Shown here: piece after piece, positions 18,922 through 28,774 of the stretch
How positions within the stretch are numbered: position 1 is the first letter of the stretch
How the letters are laid out: every line of letters begins with the position of its first letter
Source of the DNA: Limnobacter sp. MED105
GTDB lineage: Bacteria; Pseudomonadota; Gammaproteobacteria; Burkholderiales; Burkholderiaceae_B
Assembly: GCF_000170915.1 (NCBI RefSeq)
Contig: NZ_ABCT01000018.1
Span: forward strand, 1 to 51,984
Direction: 5' to 3'
DNA length: 51,984 nt
The notes under the pieces: generated by a model
Database searches by the model: none
What the model was told of the DNA's origin: nothing
What the model saw: only the letters and a program-made list of their open reading frames with translations
Made by a program: the position numbers and the translations under genes

Positions 18922-19350
18922 TTGAGAATAAAGCGAACAATCAGTACGGAGGCTCCCGACATCAACCTGATCCCGCTGATCGATGTGTTGCTGGTCATCG
19001 TGATTTTCCTGGTCGTGTCCACCACATTCATGCAACCCAGCCAACTGGAAGTTGATCTGCCAGGTACGCAAAGCGCAAAAGAAGACACCATGCCGCCTGA
19101 AGCACTTCGAATTCGGGTGGGGCGAGATGGAAACTATGCACTAGGCGCCCAGACTGTATTGACCGAAACCCAATTGCGCACAGAACTCAGCAAAGTTTTG
19201 TCGACCATGCCTGCTGGCGAGGAACGTAGGGCGATTGTTGAAGCGGACGCAGCAGCCACCCATCAATCAGTGGTGATGGTGATGGACATGCTGGCCTCGT
19301 TGGGCGTTGCCAGGGTGTCGATTGCTACTGCCGGTGGCAAGACCCCATGA
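18922..19350 (+). CDS. exbD: Biopolymer transporter ExbD
   Basis: Partner of ExbB: one N-terminal membrane helix with the essential proton-carrying aspartate and a periplasmic domain. I choose the TTG at 18922 (MRIKRTIST..., 142 residues) because GAGGAG lies just upstream; a TTG at 18907 overlapping the exbB stop is less well supported. Asp21 in LIPLIDVLLVIVIFLV is the conserved channel aspartate. The periplasmic part ends with a typical ExbD fold (VSIATAGG). The stop overlaps the lpxK ATG by 4 bases. Confidence 0.92.
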   Translation: MRIKRTISTEAPDINLIPLIDVLLVIVIFLVVSTTFMQPSQLEVDLPGTQSAKEDTMPPEALRIRVGRDGNYALGAQTVLTETQLRTELSKVLSTMPAGEERRAIVEADAAATHQSVVMVMDMLASLGVARVSIATAGGKTP

Positions 19351-20417
19351 CCACGGGTGATCGCAAGAGCAGAATTGAATCTGGCTTGCTCAACATTTGG
19401 TACGAAGGACAAAAGCCCGGGCTGTTGGCGGGCTTTACCCTGAATTTACTGGAGTCTGTTTACAAAGGTCTGCGCTGGGCCACACGGCAAAACAGCAAAT
19501 CATATGCAGCAAAGAAAACATGTCAGCCGCCGGTGCTGGTTGTTGGCAACCTGATTGCCGGGGGTGCCGGCAAAACACCAATCGTGATGGCGATTTGCCA
19601 ACATGCACGAGCCCGCGGTGACCAAGTGGGCATCGTCAGCCGGGGTTATGGTCGATCCGAAAAAGCACCAATCTTGATTGATCCAGCCCAAAATGCCCCC
19701 GCAGCAAGTAATGCAGGAGATGAGCCTTTGTTCTTGAGCCGTGAAACTGGTTGCCCGGTGGCTGTGTGCGCGGATCGAAACCAAGCGGTCAGGCTTCTTT
19801 TGACCCACTTCCCGGATTTGAAATTGATTGTGTCAGACGATGGTCTGCAACACCACAAACTTGCCCGACAACTTGAATGGGTGGTATTTGACCGGCGGGC
19901 CCATGGCAATGGCCGCATGTTGCCGGCTGGCCCTCTGCGCGAGCCACTTTCCCGGCTTAATTCGGTGGATGCAGTGCTGTGCTCCAATATTTCGCCCGAA
20001 TCCTTAAGCAAGTCCTTGAATTGGCCATCGCGAGACAACTGGCATGCGATCCATGTTCAGCTCACAGGCTTTCGACAACTGAGTTCTGGCATTTTTCTGA
20101 CACTGGAACAGGCCGTGCAACAATGGAAAGCGCTGAAACTGCTGGCTTTCACGGGACTTGCTGACCCGAGCAAGCTGTTCGACGCCATTCGATCCGCTGG
20201 TCTTCATCTGGAGGCAAGTCGCGGCCTTCCGGACCATTTCAGCTACCCAGAAGACTTTTGCGCACAGTTCGATCAAGATGTGTTGATAACAAGCGGCAAA
20301 GATGCCGTAAAATTAAATCCTTCGGACCCGAAAGTTTGGGTGGCTGAAATAAGCGTAAAGTTACCCCCTGCCTTGACAAAAGCCCTAGAGGATTGCATTG
20401 GACCCACAATTGATTGA
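19347..20417 (+). CDS. lpxK: Tetraacyldisaccharide 4'-kinase (LpxK)
   Basis: Phosphorylates the 4' position of the lipid A disaccharide precursor at the inner membrane, the sixth step of lipid A synthesis. The 356-residue protein has an N-terminal amphipathic and hydrophobic segment, the P-loop NLIAGGAGKTP (68-78), VSRGYGR, GDEPLFL and the conserved SDDGLQHHKL. It is slightly longer than many homologues. The ATG overlaps the exbD TGA (ATGA), and the end overlaps the Trm112-like gene by 20 bases, so exbB-exbD-lpxK-Trm112-kdsB reads as one tightly coupled unit. Confidence 0.96.
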   Translation: MTTGDRKSRIESGLLNIWYEGQKPGLLAGFTLNLLESVYKGLRWATRQNSKSYAAKKTCQPPVLVVGNLIAGGAGKTPIVMAICQHARARGDQVGIVSRGYGRSEKAPILIDPAQNAPAASNAGDEPLFLSRETGCPVAVCADRNQAVRLLLTHFPDLKLIVSDDGLQHHKLARQLEWVVFDRRAHGNGRMLPAGPLREPLSRLNSVDAVLCSNISPESLSKSLNWPSRDNWHAIHVQLTGFRQLSSGIFLTLEQAVQQWKALKLLAFTGLADPSKLFDAIRSAGLHLEASRGLPDHFSYPEDFCAQFDQDVLITSGKDAVKLNPSDPKVWVAEISVKLPPALTKALEDCIGPTID

Positions 20418-20574
20418 CATTCTGGTTTGCCCCATCTGCAAAGGGCCACTTGAAAAACGCCCTAGCGATGGTCACCTGGTGTGCAAGGCAGACAAGCTTG
20501 CGTTTCCCGTAAGGGACGGCATACCCATCATGCTGGTGGAACAGGCCGAACCCGTATCAACCCCCAATAGCTAA
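20398..20574 (+). CDS. Trm112-like / YcaR-family small zinc-ribbon protein
   Basis: A 58-residue protein beginning at a TTG (MDPQLIDILV...) with AGAGGA five bases upstream. The N-terminal CPIC pair (C11, C14) and C29 in HLVCKADKLAFPVRDGIP match the Trm112/YcaR family, found between lpxK and kdsB in many proteobacteria. The fourth zinc ligand is not a cysteine here. The function is unknown; Trm112 proteins in other organisms activate methyltransferases. It overlaps the 3' end of lpxK by 20 bases and stops 6 bases before kdsB, so its expression is probably coupled to both. Confidence 0.88.
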   Translation: MDPQLIDILVCPICKGPLEKRPSDGHLVCKADKLAFPVRDGIPIMLVEQAEPVSTPNS

Positions 20575-20580
20575 GCCCCC

Positions 20581-21342
20581 ATGTTCAAAGCCGTTATTCC
20601 GGCCCGCCATGCGTCAACTCGCCTGCCAGGCAAACCGCTGCTGGACATCGCTGGCAAGCCCATGGTGGTGCGTGTGGCCGAACAGGCCTTGAAATCTGGG
20701 GCAGACGAAGTACTGGTGGCTACCGACCACCCGGAAATTGAGTCGGTGTGCAAAGCCCATAATTTACCAGTTGTAATGACCCGCGGCGACTGGCCGACCG
20801 GTACAGACCGAATTGCGGAAGTGGCCCAGATCACAGGGTGGTCAGACGACACCGTGGTGGTGAATGTGCAGGGCGATGAGCCCTTGATTGACCCGGCTTT
20901 GATTGACCTGGTCGCCAAAGCCCTGCTGGAGGATGCACAGGACATCGCGACCTGTGGCCACGCAATCGACAACTGGGAAGAGTTCAAAAATCCAAATGTA
21001 GTTAAAATCGCCATGCGGGAAGACGGCGAGGCGCTTTACTTTTCCCGTGCGCCCATTCCTTATCCGAGAGATGCCTATGCCACCGAATCATGGCCTCCCG
21101 GTGCGCCAGTGGGACAACTTGGCATTCGCCACATCGGCTTGTATGCCTATCGCGCCCGCTTTCTCAAGGTGTATCAAACACTGCCTCCAGCCCGAATTGA
21201 AGTGCTTGAATCACTTGAACAACTCAGGGCGCTGGCCAATGGCTTTCGCATAAAAGTGTGTATGATTCAGGATGCCCCGCTTCCCGGGGTAGACACCGCG
21301 CAGGACCTGGAAAAAGTCAGGGCATTGTTTGGGTCTCGTTAA
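20581..21342 (+). CDS. kdsB: 3-deoxy-manno-octulosonate cytidylyltransferase (KdsB)
   Basis: Activates Kdo as CMP-Kdo for transfer to lipid A in LPS inner-core assembly. The 253-residue protein begins FKAVIPARHASTRLPGKPL, the CTP-binding signature, and continues with DEVLVATDHPEI, TGTDRIAEV, VVNVQGDEPLI and IGLYAYR, all expected of KdsB. It lies next to lpxK, joining two LPS steps in one operon. It is the last gene before a 173-base spacer leading to adk. Confidence 0.97.
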   Translation: MFKAVIPARHASTRLPGKPLLDIAGKPMVVRVAEQALKSGADEVLVATDHPEIESVCKAHNLPVVMTRGDWPTGTDRIAEVAQITGWSDDTVVVNVQGDEPLIDPALIDLVAKALLEDAQDIATCGHAIDNWEEFKNPNVVKIAMREDGEALYFSRAPIPYPRDAYATESWPPGAPVGQLGIRHIGLYAYRARFLKVYQTLPPARIEVLESLEQLRALANGFRIKVCMIQDAPLPGVDTAQDLEKVRALFGSR

Positions 21343-21453
21343 GGCTGAACGACCATGAATAAATATTCGAGCCAGACTGTGGGTAAGTTTTCTGCAAGTT
21401 GACGCACCCATAATCGCAAAGGCCTCGAATAAGAAAAAACGGCCAGAAATATC

Positions 21454-22169
<716 letters not shown>

Positions 22170-22195
22170 AACTGAAGTTAAAAGTCATACCCAGT

Positions 22196-22219
22196 TGCAG
22201 CACCTGATCAGGTGCTGCA
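22196..22219. terminator. 24-base perfect palindrome between convergent adk and murJ
   Basis: The palindrome has TGCAGCACCTGA followed at once by its exact reverse complement, with no spacer (22196-22219). It can form an RNA hairpin on either strand between two converging genes, so a terminator role is likely, but it lacks a U tract on both sides. A site for a dimeric protein is an alternative. Confidence 0.6.
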
Positions 22220-22233
22220 TCACTACCCCCGGT

Positions 22234-23793
22234 TCATACAACAGGCTTGCGAATCAAGCGTTTCGGATTCAAACCCAAGCCAGCCAGCACCGCAAAGTAA
22301 AGTACACCACACACTCCGATTACCCCAAGCACAGTAGCCACACGCAAAAGCGGTGCGGAAGCCATACCCAGCCAGTCAAACTGCTGATTCATGAACCACA
22401 GGGCTACCCCCATGGCAATTGCTGCCACCGACACTTTCACGAAATACACACCCCAGCCGTTTGAAGGCGTATAAAGGCCCCGCCTGCGAAGCCCCCAGTA
22501 CAAGACCGTGGCATTGAGAACGGCACCCGCACTGATGCTCAGCGGCAGGCCAGCATGCCCAAGCAAGGGCACTGTCAACAGGTTCATCACTTGAGTGGCC
22601 ACCACAACCATGATCCCGATTTTCACGGGCGTCCGAATATCTTGTTTGGCATAAAAACCAGGGGCCAGAATTTTGACCAACACCAAACCAGCCAAGCCCA
22701 GACTGTAAGCAATCACGGCCTGGCTGGTCATGGCCACGTCGTTGGCATCAAAGCGCCCGTAGTGAAACAACAGAGCCACCAAGGCATCTGAAAACAGGCC
22801 CATGCCCACAGCCGCCGGTAACACCAGCACCACCGTCAAGCGCAAACCCCAGTCCATCAAACGTGAATATTCCTCATGGCTTCGTGTGGCCGCGGCAGAA
22901 AGCGATGGCAACAACACTGTGCCCAACGCAACACCCAACAAAGCAGTGGGAAATTCCATCAAACGATCACCATATGAAATCCAGGAGACACTGCCCTGCT
23001 CCAGATGCGACGCAATGTTGGTGTTGATGATCAAACTGATTTGCGCCACCGACACGGCAAGCGTTGCTGGCACCATGTTTTTCAGTACCCTCCGAACACG
23101 CTCATCCCCCCAAGCTGACTTAATAGCCCCCAACCCTGCAAAAGGATTAATCAGGCAATCGGTGCGCGCCAATCCGTACCACAGCACAGCGACCTGAAGA
23201 ACACCACCTACCATCACCGCAACTGCAAACGCTTTCACTGCTTGATCAAAATACGGGGCAAGAAGCAAAGCGCCTGCGATGAAGCTGATGTTCAGCAGCA
23301 CTGGTGCAAAAGCTGGCAAGGCAAATGAACGGAAAGTATTCAGCAAGCCAGAAGCCAGTGCGACCATGGAAATCAGAAGAATGTAAGGAAACATCCACTG
23401 GGTCAGCAACACAGTGAGTTCAAACTGTTCACTGCCACGCCCCAGCCCGCTGGCCATACCCATGACCACCCAACTGCCCCCCAATACGCCCGCGACAACG
23501 ATCAGCAACAAGGCGATGAACAACAGAGAACTGACTCGCCGGGCCAGATCGACAGCGGCTGATTTACCCTCCGTTGCATTGGTTTGGGACAAAATCGGAA
23601 TAAAGGCCTGCGAAAAAGCGCCCTCGGCAAACAATCTGCGCAACAAGTTGGGAATTCGGAAAGCAATAAAAAATGCATCGGATTCGGCACCCGCCCCCAA
23701 AAGGCGCGCGGTGATTGTCTCTCGGATCAAACCGGTGATCCGGGAGAGCATGGTCATGGCGCTGACCGCAGCGGCCGACTTCAATAAATTCAT
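22234..23793 (-). CDS. murJ: Lipid II flippase MurJ
   Basis: Integral membrane protein of the MOP superfamily that flips lipid II across the inner membrane for peptidoglycan synthesis. The 519-residue protein has the expected run of about 14 membrane helices. The N-terminal signature [19 protein letters not shown] and [18 protein letters not shown] is typical of MurJ/MviN, including the conserved arginines of the central cavity. The start at 23793 gives the standard N-terminus [15 protein letters not shown]. It diverges from rpsT, as in many Burkholderiales. Confidence 0.97.
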   Translation of the reverse strand: MNLLKSAAAVSAMTMLSRITGLIRETITARLLGAGAESDAFFIAFRIPNLLRRLFAEGAFSQAFIPILSQTNATEGKSAAVDLARRVSSLLFIALLLIVVAGVLGGSWVVMGMASGLGRGSEQFELTVLLTQWMFPYILLISMVALASGLLNTFRSFALPAFAPVLLNISFIAGALLLAPYFDQAVKAFAVAVMVGGVLQVAVLWYGLARTDCLINPFAGLGAIKSAWGDERVRRVLKNMVPATLAVSVAQISLIINTNIASHLEQGSVSWISYGDRLMEFPTALLGVALGTVLLPSLSAAATRSHEEYSRLMDWGLRLTVVLVLPAAVGMGLFSDALVALLFHYGRFDANDVAMTSQAVIAYSLGLAGLVLVKILAPGFYAKQDIRTPVKIGIMVVVATQVMNLLTVPLLGHAGLPLSISAGAVLNATVLYWGLRRRGLYTPSNGWGVYFVKVSVAAIAMGVALWFMNQQFDWLGMASAPLLRVATVLGVIGVCGVLYFAVLAGLGLNPKRLIRKPVV

Positions 23794-23800
23794 ATAGTGA

Positions 23801-23829
23801 TTGTGAAAGGGCTATTATTTTGTTAAAAT
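23801..23829 (+). promoter_or_regulatory. Sigma70-type promoter of rpsT
   Basis: TTGTGA (23801-23806) and TAAAAT (23824-23829) at the ideal 17-base spacing, about 40 bases before the rpsT ATG. The discriminator after it is GC-containing (TGCGGG), as in growth-regulated ribosomal promoters. Confidence 0.7.
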
Positions 23830-23870
23830 TGCGGGTTTTCGAATTCTACACCCCTTGGAGCCTCAGCAAT

Positions 23871-24137
23871 ATGGCCAACACAGCACAGGCGCGCAAGCGC
23901 GCAAAACAAGCCGCCAAAGCAAATGCGCACAATTCAGCCATTCGCTCAGCGATGAGAACCGCAGTTAAAAAAGTACGCGCTGCTGTTGAAGCAGGCGACA
24001 AAGCAGCCGCTCAGGCAGTTTATCGCGAAACAACAAGCATTCTGGATCGCGTTGCAGACAAAGACCTGATCCACAAAAACAAAGCTTCTCGCAACAAGTC
24101 ACGCTTGTCAGCACTAGTAAAAGGCATGGCCGCCTAA
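23871..24137 (+). CDS. rpsT: 30S ribosomal protein S20 (RpsT)
   Basis: Primary 16S rRNA-binding protein of the small subunit. From [10 protein letters not shown] (23871) it has 88 residues, very rich in Lys, Arg and Ala, with the conserved ends [16 protein letters not shown] and [17 protein letters not shown]. It is monocistronic with a clear promoter upstream and a strong terminator 55 bases after the stop. Confidence 0.98.
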   Translation: MANTAQARKRAKQAAKANAHNSAIRSAMRTAVKKVRAAVEAGDKAAAQAVYRETTSILDRVADKDLIHKNKASRNKSRLSALVKGMAA

Positions 24138-24192
24138 TTTCGTTTTAAAACCGTCAGCTTTAACACCGTCGGCTCTAAAACTCGTTTACATG

Positions 24193-24222
24193 AAAAAGCC
24201 CCTTGATTGAAAGGGGCTTTTT
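24193..24222. terminator. Rho-independent terminator of rpsT
   Basis: A perfect 12-bp stem AAAAAGCCCCTT / AAGGGGCTTTTT with a 6-base loop (GATTGA). The U run on each strand allows it to stop both rpsT (plus) and the DUF3579 gene (minus). Confidence 0.93.
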
Positions 24223-24260
24223 GTGTTTCTGGAAGGTTTTACTCGATTATGCTGCCCCAG

Positions 24261-24584
24261 CTACTCGGGATCGGGCAACAGGCAGGCATCCAACACCTGT
24301 AAATCATTGTCGCGCGCAAAGTTCAAAACAAACGTCATAGCCATGGGTTCGATCTCGCGCAAACGCTCATCGACTACCACGCACTTAATATTGTTCATCA
24401 AAATTGGTTTGGCGTAAGGGCTGTAAGCCAAATGTTGCTGGCTTTGCTGGCGGCCTGGCGGACGGTAACAAGACAACACACCGCAAAGGCGCTCTGCCCA
24501 GTCCGAGGGACGAAAAGGACGCCCACCTGACGTGAGGCCGAGAATAAAGAATTCCTTGGGCTTGACCTTGGATGGTTCAGCCAT
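24261..24584 (-). CDS. DUF3579 domain protein
   Basis: Small cytoplasmic protein of a family largely found in Betaproteobacteria; function unknown. From MAEPSKVK (24584) it has 107 residues; AGGAG lies upstream within a possible longer N-terminus. Conserved segments are KEFFILGLTSGGRPFRPSDWAE, with aromatic and charged residues, and VVVDERLREIEPMAM plus FARDNDLQVLDACLLPDPE. There is no membrane segment or catalytic signature that I recognise. It follows the isoprenoid-folate operon on the same strand, but a 102-base spacer with a 9-bp inverted repeat separates them. Confidence 0.85.
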   Translation of the reverse strand: MAEPSKVKPKEFFILGLTSGGRPFRPSDWAERLCGVLSCYRPPGRQQSQQHLAYSPYAKPILMNNIKCVVVDERLREIEPMAMTFVLNFARDNDLQVLDACLLPDPE

Positions 24585-24612
24585 AACCGAATAGCTCCTG
24601 AGGTACACACGC

Positions 24613-24647
24613 ACCCCGACATGTAATTTTGTGTGTATTGTCGGGGT
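24613..24647. repeat. 9-bp perfect inverted repeat upstream of the DUF3579 gene
   Basis: ACCCCGACA (24613-24621) and TGTCGGGGT (24639-24647) flank a 17-base AT-rich spacer. The pair ends 28 bases before the DUF3579 start on the minus strand and lies 39 bases after folE2. There is no U tract, so it may be a leader hairpin or an operator. Confidence 0.65.
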
Positions 24648-24686
24648 TGATTCTTACAGCGCGCTGAAGAACCGGCGAGGGTCTAC

Positions 24687-25517
24687 TTAAGCTCGATCGA
24701 TGCGAGCGTAAGCCGAGTGATTGTGAATTGATTCGAAGTTTTCAGCCTCTACTGTGTACTGACCCACCTGCGAAAACTTGTTCATGGCGATGGCCACATC
24801 CCGAACCAGATCTTCCACAAACTTCGGATTGTCATAAGCGCGCTCGGTCACATACTTTTCATCGGGGCGCTTGAGCAAACCATACAGCTCACAGGAAGCC
24901 TGCTGCTCGATTGCAGAGATAAACTGTGCAATGTCCACATCTTCTTTCAACTGAACTCGCGCGGTGACGTGCGAGCGCTGATTGTGCGCACCATACTCCG
25001 AAATTTTCTTGGAACAGGGGCACAGACTGGTCACCGGGACAACCACGGTCAAGTAGATGTCTTGCCCCGTTGCCGTGGCTGAACCTTCAAGGGTCAGCTG
25101 ATAGTCCATCAGGCTTGAAACCCCGCTGATGGGCGCAACCTTGGACAGGAAATAAGGCAATTCCATTTTGATACGGCCGGAAGGCGCATCCAGACGCTGC
25201 AACATCTCGACCAGCATCGCGCGGAAACCGCTGACAGTCAGCACATTGCCCTGGGCTTCTTCAAGCAAGGCAATGAAACGAGACATGTGCGTGCCTTTCT
25301 GATCGGCAGGCAGAAACACGGTCATTTCGAACTCGGCCACAGAGGGCATTGGCTTTTGGCCTTGGAGCTCAATCAGAACTGGATATTTGACAGAACGAAT
25401 GCCCACCGATTGGATTGCAATGTGGCGGGTGTCGATGGTGCTTTGGACATCGGGAATAGCCTGGTCGATTGGGTTAGTGGCCACGGCATTCTCCAAGCCT
25501 TTGTCACGTGTATTCAT
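24687..25517 (-). CDS. folE2: GTP cyclohydrolase IB (FolE2)
   Basis: Converts GTP to 7,8-dihydroneopterin triphosphate, the first step of tetrahydrofolate synthesis, using the type IB enzyme that does not strictly need zinc. I start it at MNTRDKGL (25517; GAGGAAG upstream), giving 276 residues. The active-site cysteine region is SLCPCSKKISEYGAHNQRSH, and the C-terminal ESIHNHSAYARI is conserved. It is the last gene of the xseB-ispA-dxs-folE2 operon, 7 bases after dxs. No folE of type IA is seen in the window. Confidence 0.95.
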   Translation of the reverse strand: MNTRDKGLENAVATNPIDQAIPDVQSTIDTRHIAIQSVGIRSVKYPVLIELQGQKPMPSVAEFEMTVFLPADQKGTHMSRFIALLEEAQGNVLTVSGFRAMLVEMLQRLDAPSGRIKMELPYFLSKVAPISGVSSLMDYQLTLEGSATATGQDIYLTVVVPVTSLCPCSKKISEYGAHNQRSHVTARVQLKEDVDIAQFISAIEQQASCELYGLLKRPDEKYVTERAYDNPKFVEDLVRDVAIAMNKFSQVGQYTVEAENFESIHNHSAYARIDRA

Positions 25518-25524
25518 AACTTCC

Positions 25525-27444
25525 TCATGTGTTCGCGGCACGCCCTGCTACATGGCGTACCACATTGGTGTGGCGATCAAAGAGCTCGCCATAGTGCTGC
25601 TTGATGGACGTTTCTATGCCTTGGGCGTCCAGTCCAAGATTCTTGAGCAGAAGAACAGGGTCTCCGTGGTCGATGAATTCATCGGGCAAGCCGAGTTGCA
25701 ACACTGCGTTATTAAATCCTTGGGCATGCAGGTGTTCAGTCACGGCCGAACCTGCGCCACCCATGATACAGCCCTCTTCAACAGTCACAAAGCTGTAGCG
25801 CTGCTCGGCAAACCGTTGTAACAATTCTGCATCAATAGGCTTGACCCAGCGCATGTCCACCACGGTGGCGCCCAGCGCACGGCCAGCCTCAAGGCTAGCT
25901 TCACACATGGAGCCAAATGCCAGAATTACAAGTTTATGCTCTGATTCATCGGGCGAATAACGCACAATTGCCTTGCCAATTTCCAATGTATCCAGCGATT
26001 CATCCGCCACCACACCCGGACCAACACCGCGTGGATAACGCACTGAAGCGCAACCAGGGTAGTGGTAGGCGGTTGTCAATAATTTGCGACATTCGTCCTC
26101 GTTGGAGGGCGCAGCAATCACCATATTCGGAATGCAGCGCAGGTAAGCAATGTCGTAATTGCCTGCGTGGGTTGCACCATCAGCCCCCACCAAACCAGCT
26201 CGATCCAGTGCGAATGTCACATCCAGATTCTGCAGGGCCACATCGTGAATCAGCTGATCGTAGGCGCGCTGCAGAAAGGTGGAATAAATGGCCACTACAG
26301 GTTTCATGCCCTCGCAGGCCAAACCAGCCGCAAAAGTAACCGCGTGTTGTTCTGCAATACCCACATCAAAGTAACGCGAAGGAAAGCGACGCTCAAATTC
26401 CACCATTCCGGAACCTTCACGCATGGCAGGCGTAATGCCCACCAGCTTGCGATCAGATTGCGCCATGTCACACAACCACTTGCCAAAAATTTGGGTGTAT
26501 GTGGGTGGCTTGGGTGTGGTGGATTTTTGAATGCCGATGCTGGGGTCGAACTTGCCGGGGCCGTGGTACAGCACTGGGTCTTGCTCGGCCAGCTTGTAGC
26601 CCGCGCCTTTTTTGGTAATCACATGCAGGAAGATCGGGCCTTTCATGGCACGCAGGTTTTGCAAGGTAGGCACCAAAGCGTCCAGGTCGTGACCATCAAT
26701 GGGGCCGTAGTAATTGAATCCAAATTCCTCGAACAGTGTCGCCGGGCTCATCATTCCTTTGACATGCTCTTCAAGTCGATGTGCCAGTTCATACAGAGGC
26801 GGGGCCACACCCAAGATGCCCTTACCAACTTCCTTCACATTGTTCAGCATGCGACCGGACAACAACTTGGCCAAATACTTGTTCAGTGCGCCCACAGGCG
26901 GGGAAATCGACATGTCGTTGTCGTTCAGAATGACAAGCAAATCGATGTCGGGAGTAACGCCGGCGTTGTTCAAGGCCTCAAAAGCCATGCCTGCGGTCAT
27001 CGAGCCATCGCCAATCACAGCAATGTGTTTACGATTCACGCCCAGATTGCGGGAGGCAACCGCCATGCCCAAGGCAGCGGAAATAGAGGTGCTGGAATGG
27101 GCTGTACCAAAGGCATCGTATTCAGATTCCGAACGCTTCGGAAAACCTGAAATGCCACCGTACTGGCGCAAGCCCGGCATGGCATCACGCCGGCCAGTCA
27201 AAATTTTATGCGGGTAGGTTTGATGGCCTACGTCCCACACCACGCGATCATTCGGAGTGTTGAACACATAATGCAAGGCGACTGTCAATTCGACCGTACC
27301 CAGGTTGGACGACAAATGCCCGCCGGTCTTGGCGACTTGCTCCACAATGTAATTGCGCAACTCGTCGGCCAGCTTGGGCAACTGGTTTTCGGACAGTCGC
27401 CGCAAGTCTGCGGGGCAATCAATTTTTTTCAGCAGATCGGTCAT
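25525..27444 (-). CDS. dxs: 1-deoxy-D-xylulose-5-phosphate synthase (Dxs)
   Basis: Thiamine-diphosphate enzyme that condenses pyruvate and glyceraldehyde-3-phosphate, the entry step of the MEP isoprenoid pathway. The 639-residue protein carries the N-terminal GGHLSSNLG (His43), [15 protein letters not shown], the TPP-binding [18 protein letters not shown] (145-162) and [11 protein letters not shown], and the C-terminal catalytic [17 protein letters not shown] with its glutamate. The start overlaps the ispA stop by 4 bases. The product feeds the IspA step encoded by the previous gene. Confidence 0.98.
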   Translation of the reverse strand: MTDLLKKIDCPADLRRLSENQLPKLADELRNYIVEQVAKTGGHLSSNLGTVELTVALHYVFNTPNDRVVWDVGHQTYPHKILTGRRDAMPGLRQYGGISGFPKRSESEYDAFGTAHSSTSISAALGMAVASRNLGVNRKHIAVIGDGSMTAGMAFEALNNAGVTPDIDLLVILNDNDMSISPPVGALNKYLAKLLSGRMLNNVKEVGKGILGVAPPLYELAHRLEEHVKGMMSPATLFEEFGFNYYGPIDGHDLDALVPTLQNLRAMKGPIFLHVITKKGAGYKLAEQDPVLYHGPGKFDPSIGIQKSTTPKPPTYTQIFGKWLCDMAQSDRKLVGITPAMREGSGMVEFERRFPSRYFDVGIAEQHAVTFAAGLACEGMKPVVAIYSTFLQRAYDQLIHDVALQNLDVTFALDRAGLVGADGATHAGNYDIAYLRCIPNMVIAAPSNEDECRKLLTTAYHYPGCASVRYPRGVGPGVVADESLDTLEIGKAIVRYSPDESEHKLVILAFGSMCEASLEAGRALGATVVDMRWVKPIDAELLQRFAEQRYSFVTVEEGCIMGGAGSAVTEHLHAQGFNNAVLQLGLPDEFIDHGDPVLLLKNLGLDAQGIETSIKQHYGELFDRHTNVVRHVAGRAANT

Positions 27445-28343
27445 GATTTCCGGTTTGTAATCAGTTCTACAAGGGTTTCCAACGGAGCACGGCGCGTTGC
27501 AGCAATCACCTCACAGGCCGAAAAAGCCTGCTCACGTAACCGGGCCAAAAGCGCTTTGGCTTCGCCCAAGCCCATCAAACTCACCATGGTGGGTTTGTTG
27601 TTCAGTGCGTCTTTGCCCGATGTTTTACCGAGCACGTCACTGGTGGACTCCACATCTAATATGTCGTCTATTACCTGATATGCCAAGCCCAAACAATGGG
27701 CATAGGCCTCTAATCCATTCTTCTCAACGGCTGAAAGCGTCGCGTTGCTGACATACCCCATGCGCACAGACGCCGTGATCAGATCACCGGTTTTGCGCGC
27801 ATGCATCGTGGCAAGCGACTGCAAATCCATGGGTTTGCCCACATGCGCAAGATCGATTGCCTGCCCAGCGGCCATGCCTTGCAAACCAGCGGCGCTGGCC
27901 AAGGCAGCAATTTGCTGCATGCGAACCTGCACACTGCCCTGATTCGATTCAGCCAACCATTGAAAAGCGGCGGTTTGCAACGCATCGCCAGCCAATAAAG
28001 CGAAGGCCTCACCAAACTTCACATGGCAGGTTGGCTTGCCCCGGCGCAGCACATCGTTGTCCATGCTGGGTAAGTCATCATGCACCAACGAATAGGCATG
28101 CATGGCTTCGATGGAGCAAGCAGCATCATTTAACTGAGAGGTGGGCGTTTCCACAGCGTAGCCCGCTGCGAACACCAACATGGCACGCAAGCGCTTTCCA
28201 CCATCCAGCAAGGCATATTCCATGGCCGCATTCAACTCGCTGGAGGGCCCTTCGAACTGCTTTAACTTGTCAGCCAATACCGCTTCAAAACCCGCTCGGG
28301 TCTCGTCAAACCAGTTCAATTGAATGGGTTGGGCGTAATTCAC
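27441..28343 (-). CDS. ispA: Farnesyl diphosphate synthase (IspA)
   Basis: Polyprenyl synthetase that extends dimethylallyl diphosphate with isopentenyl diphosphate to geranyl and farnesyl diphosphate, precursors of undecaprenol, quinones and haem O. The 300-residue protein has the first aspartate-rich motif DDLPSMDND (89-97), the second DDILD (226-230), and [10 protein letters not shown] near residue 50. The spacing of the first motif (DDx4D) is the bacterial type. It overlaps xseB and dxs by 4 bases each, a tightly coupled arrangement common in proteobacteria. Confidence 0.97.
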   Translation of the reverse strand: MNYAQPIQLNWFDETRAGFEAVLADKLKQFEGPSSELNAAMEYALLDGGKRLRAMLVFAAGYAVETPTSQLNDAACSIEAMHAYSLVHDDLPSMDNDVLRRGKPTCHVKFGEAFALLAGDALQTAAFQWLAESNQGSVQVRMQQIAALASAAGLQGMAAGQAIDLAHVGKPMDLQSLATMHARKTGDLITASVRMGYVSNATLSAVEKNGLEAYAHCLGLAYQVIDDILDVESTSDVLGKTSGKDALNNKPTMVSLMGLGEAKALLARLREQAFSACEVIAATRRAPLETLVELITNRKS

Positions 28344-28600
28344 TGCGCACCTTCATCAGCCGGTTTGTTCAATGTTTGTTCAATCTCGGTTACCTCTTTG
28401 CGAACCTGGCTTAAACGGTCCCTGCAATACTTCACCAAATACGCACCGCGTTTGTAATCGGTCAGCAATTGATCCAGGCCAAGATTCTGGGAATCCATGG
28501 TATTCACCAAAGCCTCAAGTTCGGCCACCGCCTCTTCAAAAGAGACTGGCACCGCTTGGGCGTTGTCGACAGGCGCTGTTTTCGATTTGCTTGAGCTCAT
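28340..28600 (-). CDS. xseB: Exodeoxyribonuclease VII small subunit (XseB)
   Basis: Small helical subunit that binds the long C-terminal helices of XseA. The 86 residues include VSFEEAVAELEALVNTMDSQ and LGLDQLLTDYKRGAYLVKYC, the typical ExoVII small-subunit pattern. The start gives a short disordered N-terminus. It is the first gene of the operon and overlaps ispA by 4 bases. It diverges from the Rieske oxygenase gene. Confidence 0.95.
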   Translation of the reverse strand: MSSSKSKTAPVDNAQAVPVSFEEAVAELEALVNTMDSQNLGLDQLLTDYKRGAYLVKYCRDRLSQVRKEVTEIEQTLNKPADEGAQ

Positions 28601-28665
28601 TGTGCTGCTGTGCGTGATGCAAAGTCTTCCATTTTACTGCGACTTTGCCCAAAGGCGAAAAGTCT

Positions 28666-28695
28666 TTGGCCGGAATGCAGACTAAAGGGTACAAT
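28666..28695 (+). promoter_or_regulatory. Candidate promoter of the Rieske oxygenase gene
   Basis: TTGGCC (28666-28671) and TACAAT (28690-28695) with an 18-base gap, about 80 bases before the ATG at 28775. The long leader has no evident further structure. Confidence 0.45.
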
Positions 28696-28774
28696 CCCAC
28701 TTTCTCTTTTTGTTCAACAGGTTAATTTGCATCAGTGTCGATCAGGGACACTGTTGGAGGAGGTCCCCGGGATC

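Noticed and set aside
26167-27150. 327-codon open frame on the plus strand inside dxs
   Set aside because: It lies wholly antisense to dxs, which has full family motifs. The product is His/Gln-rich with no domain, as expected for the shadow of a GC-containing coding sequence.
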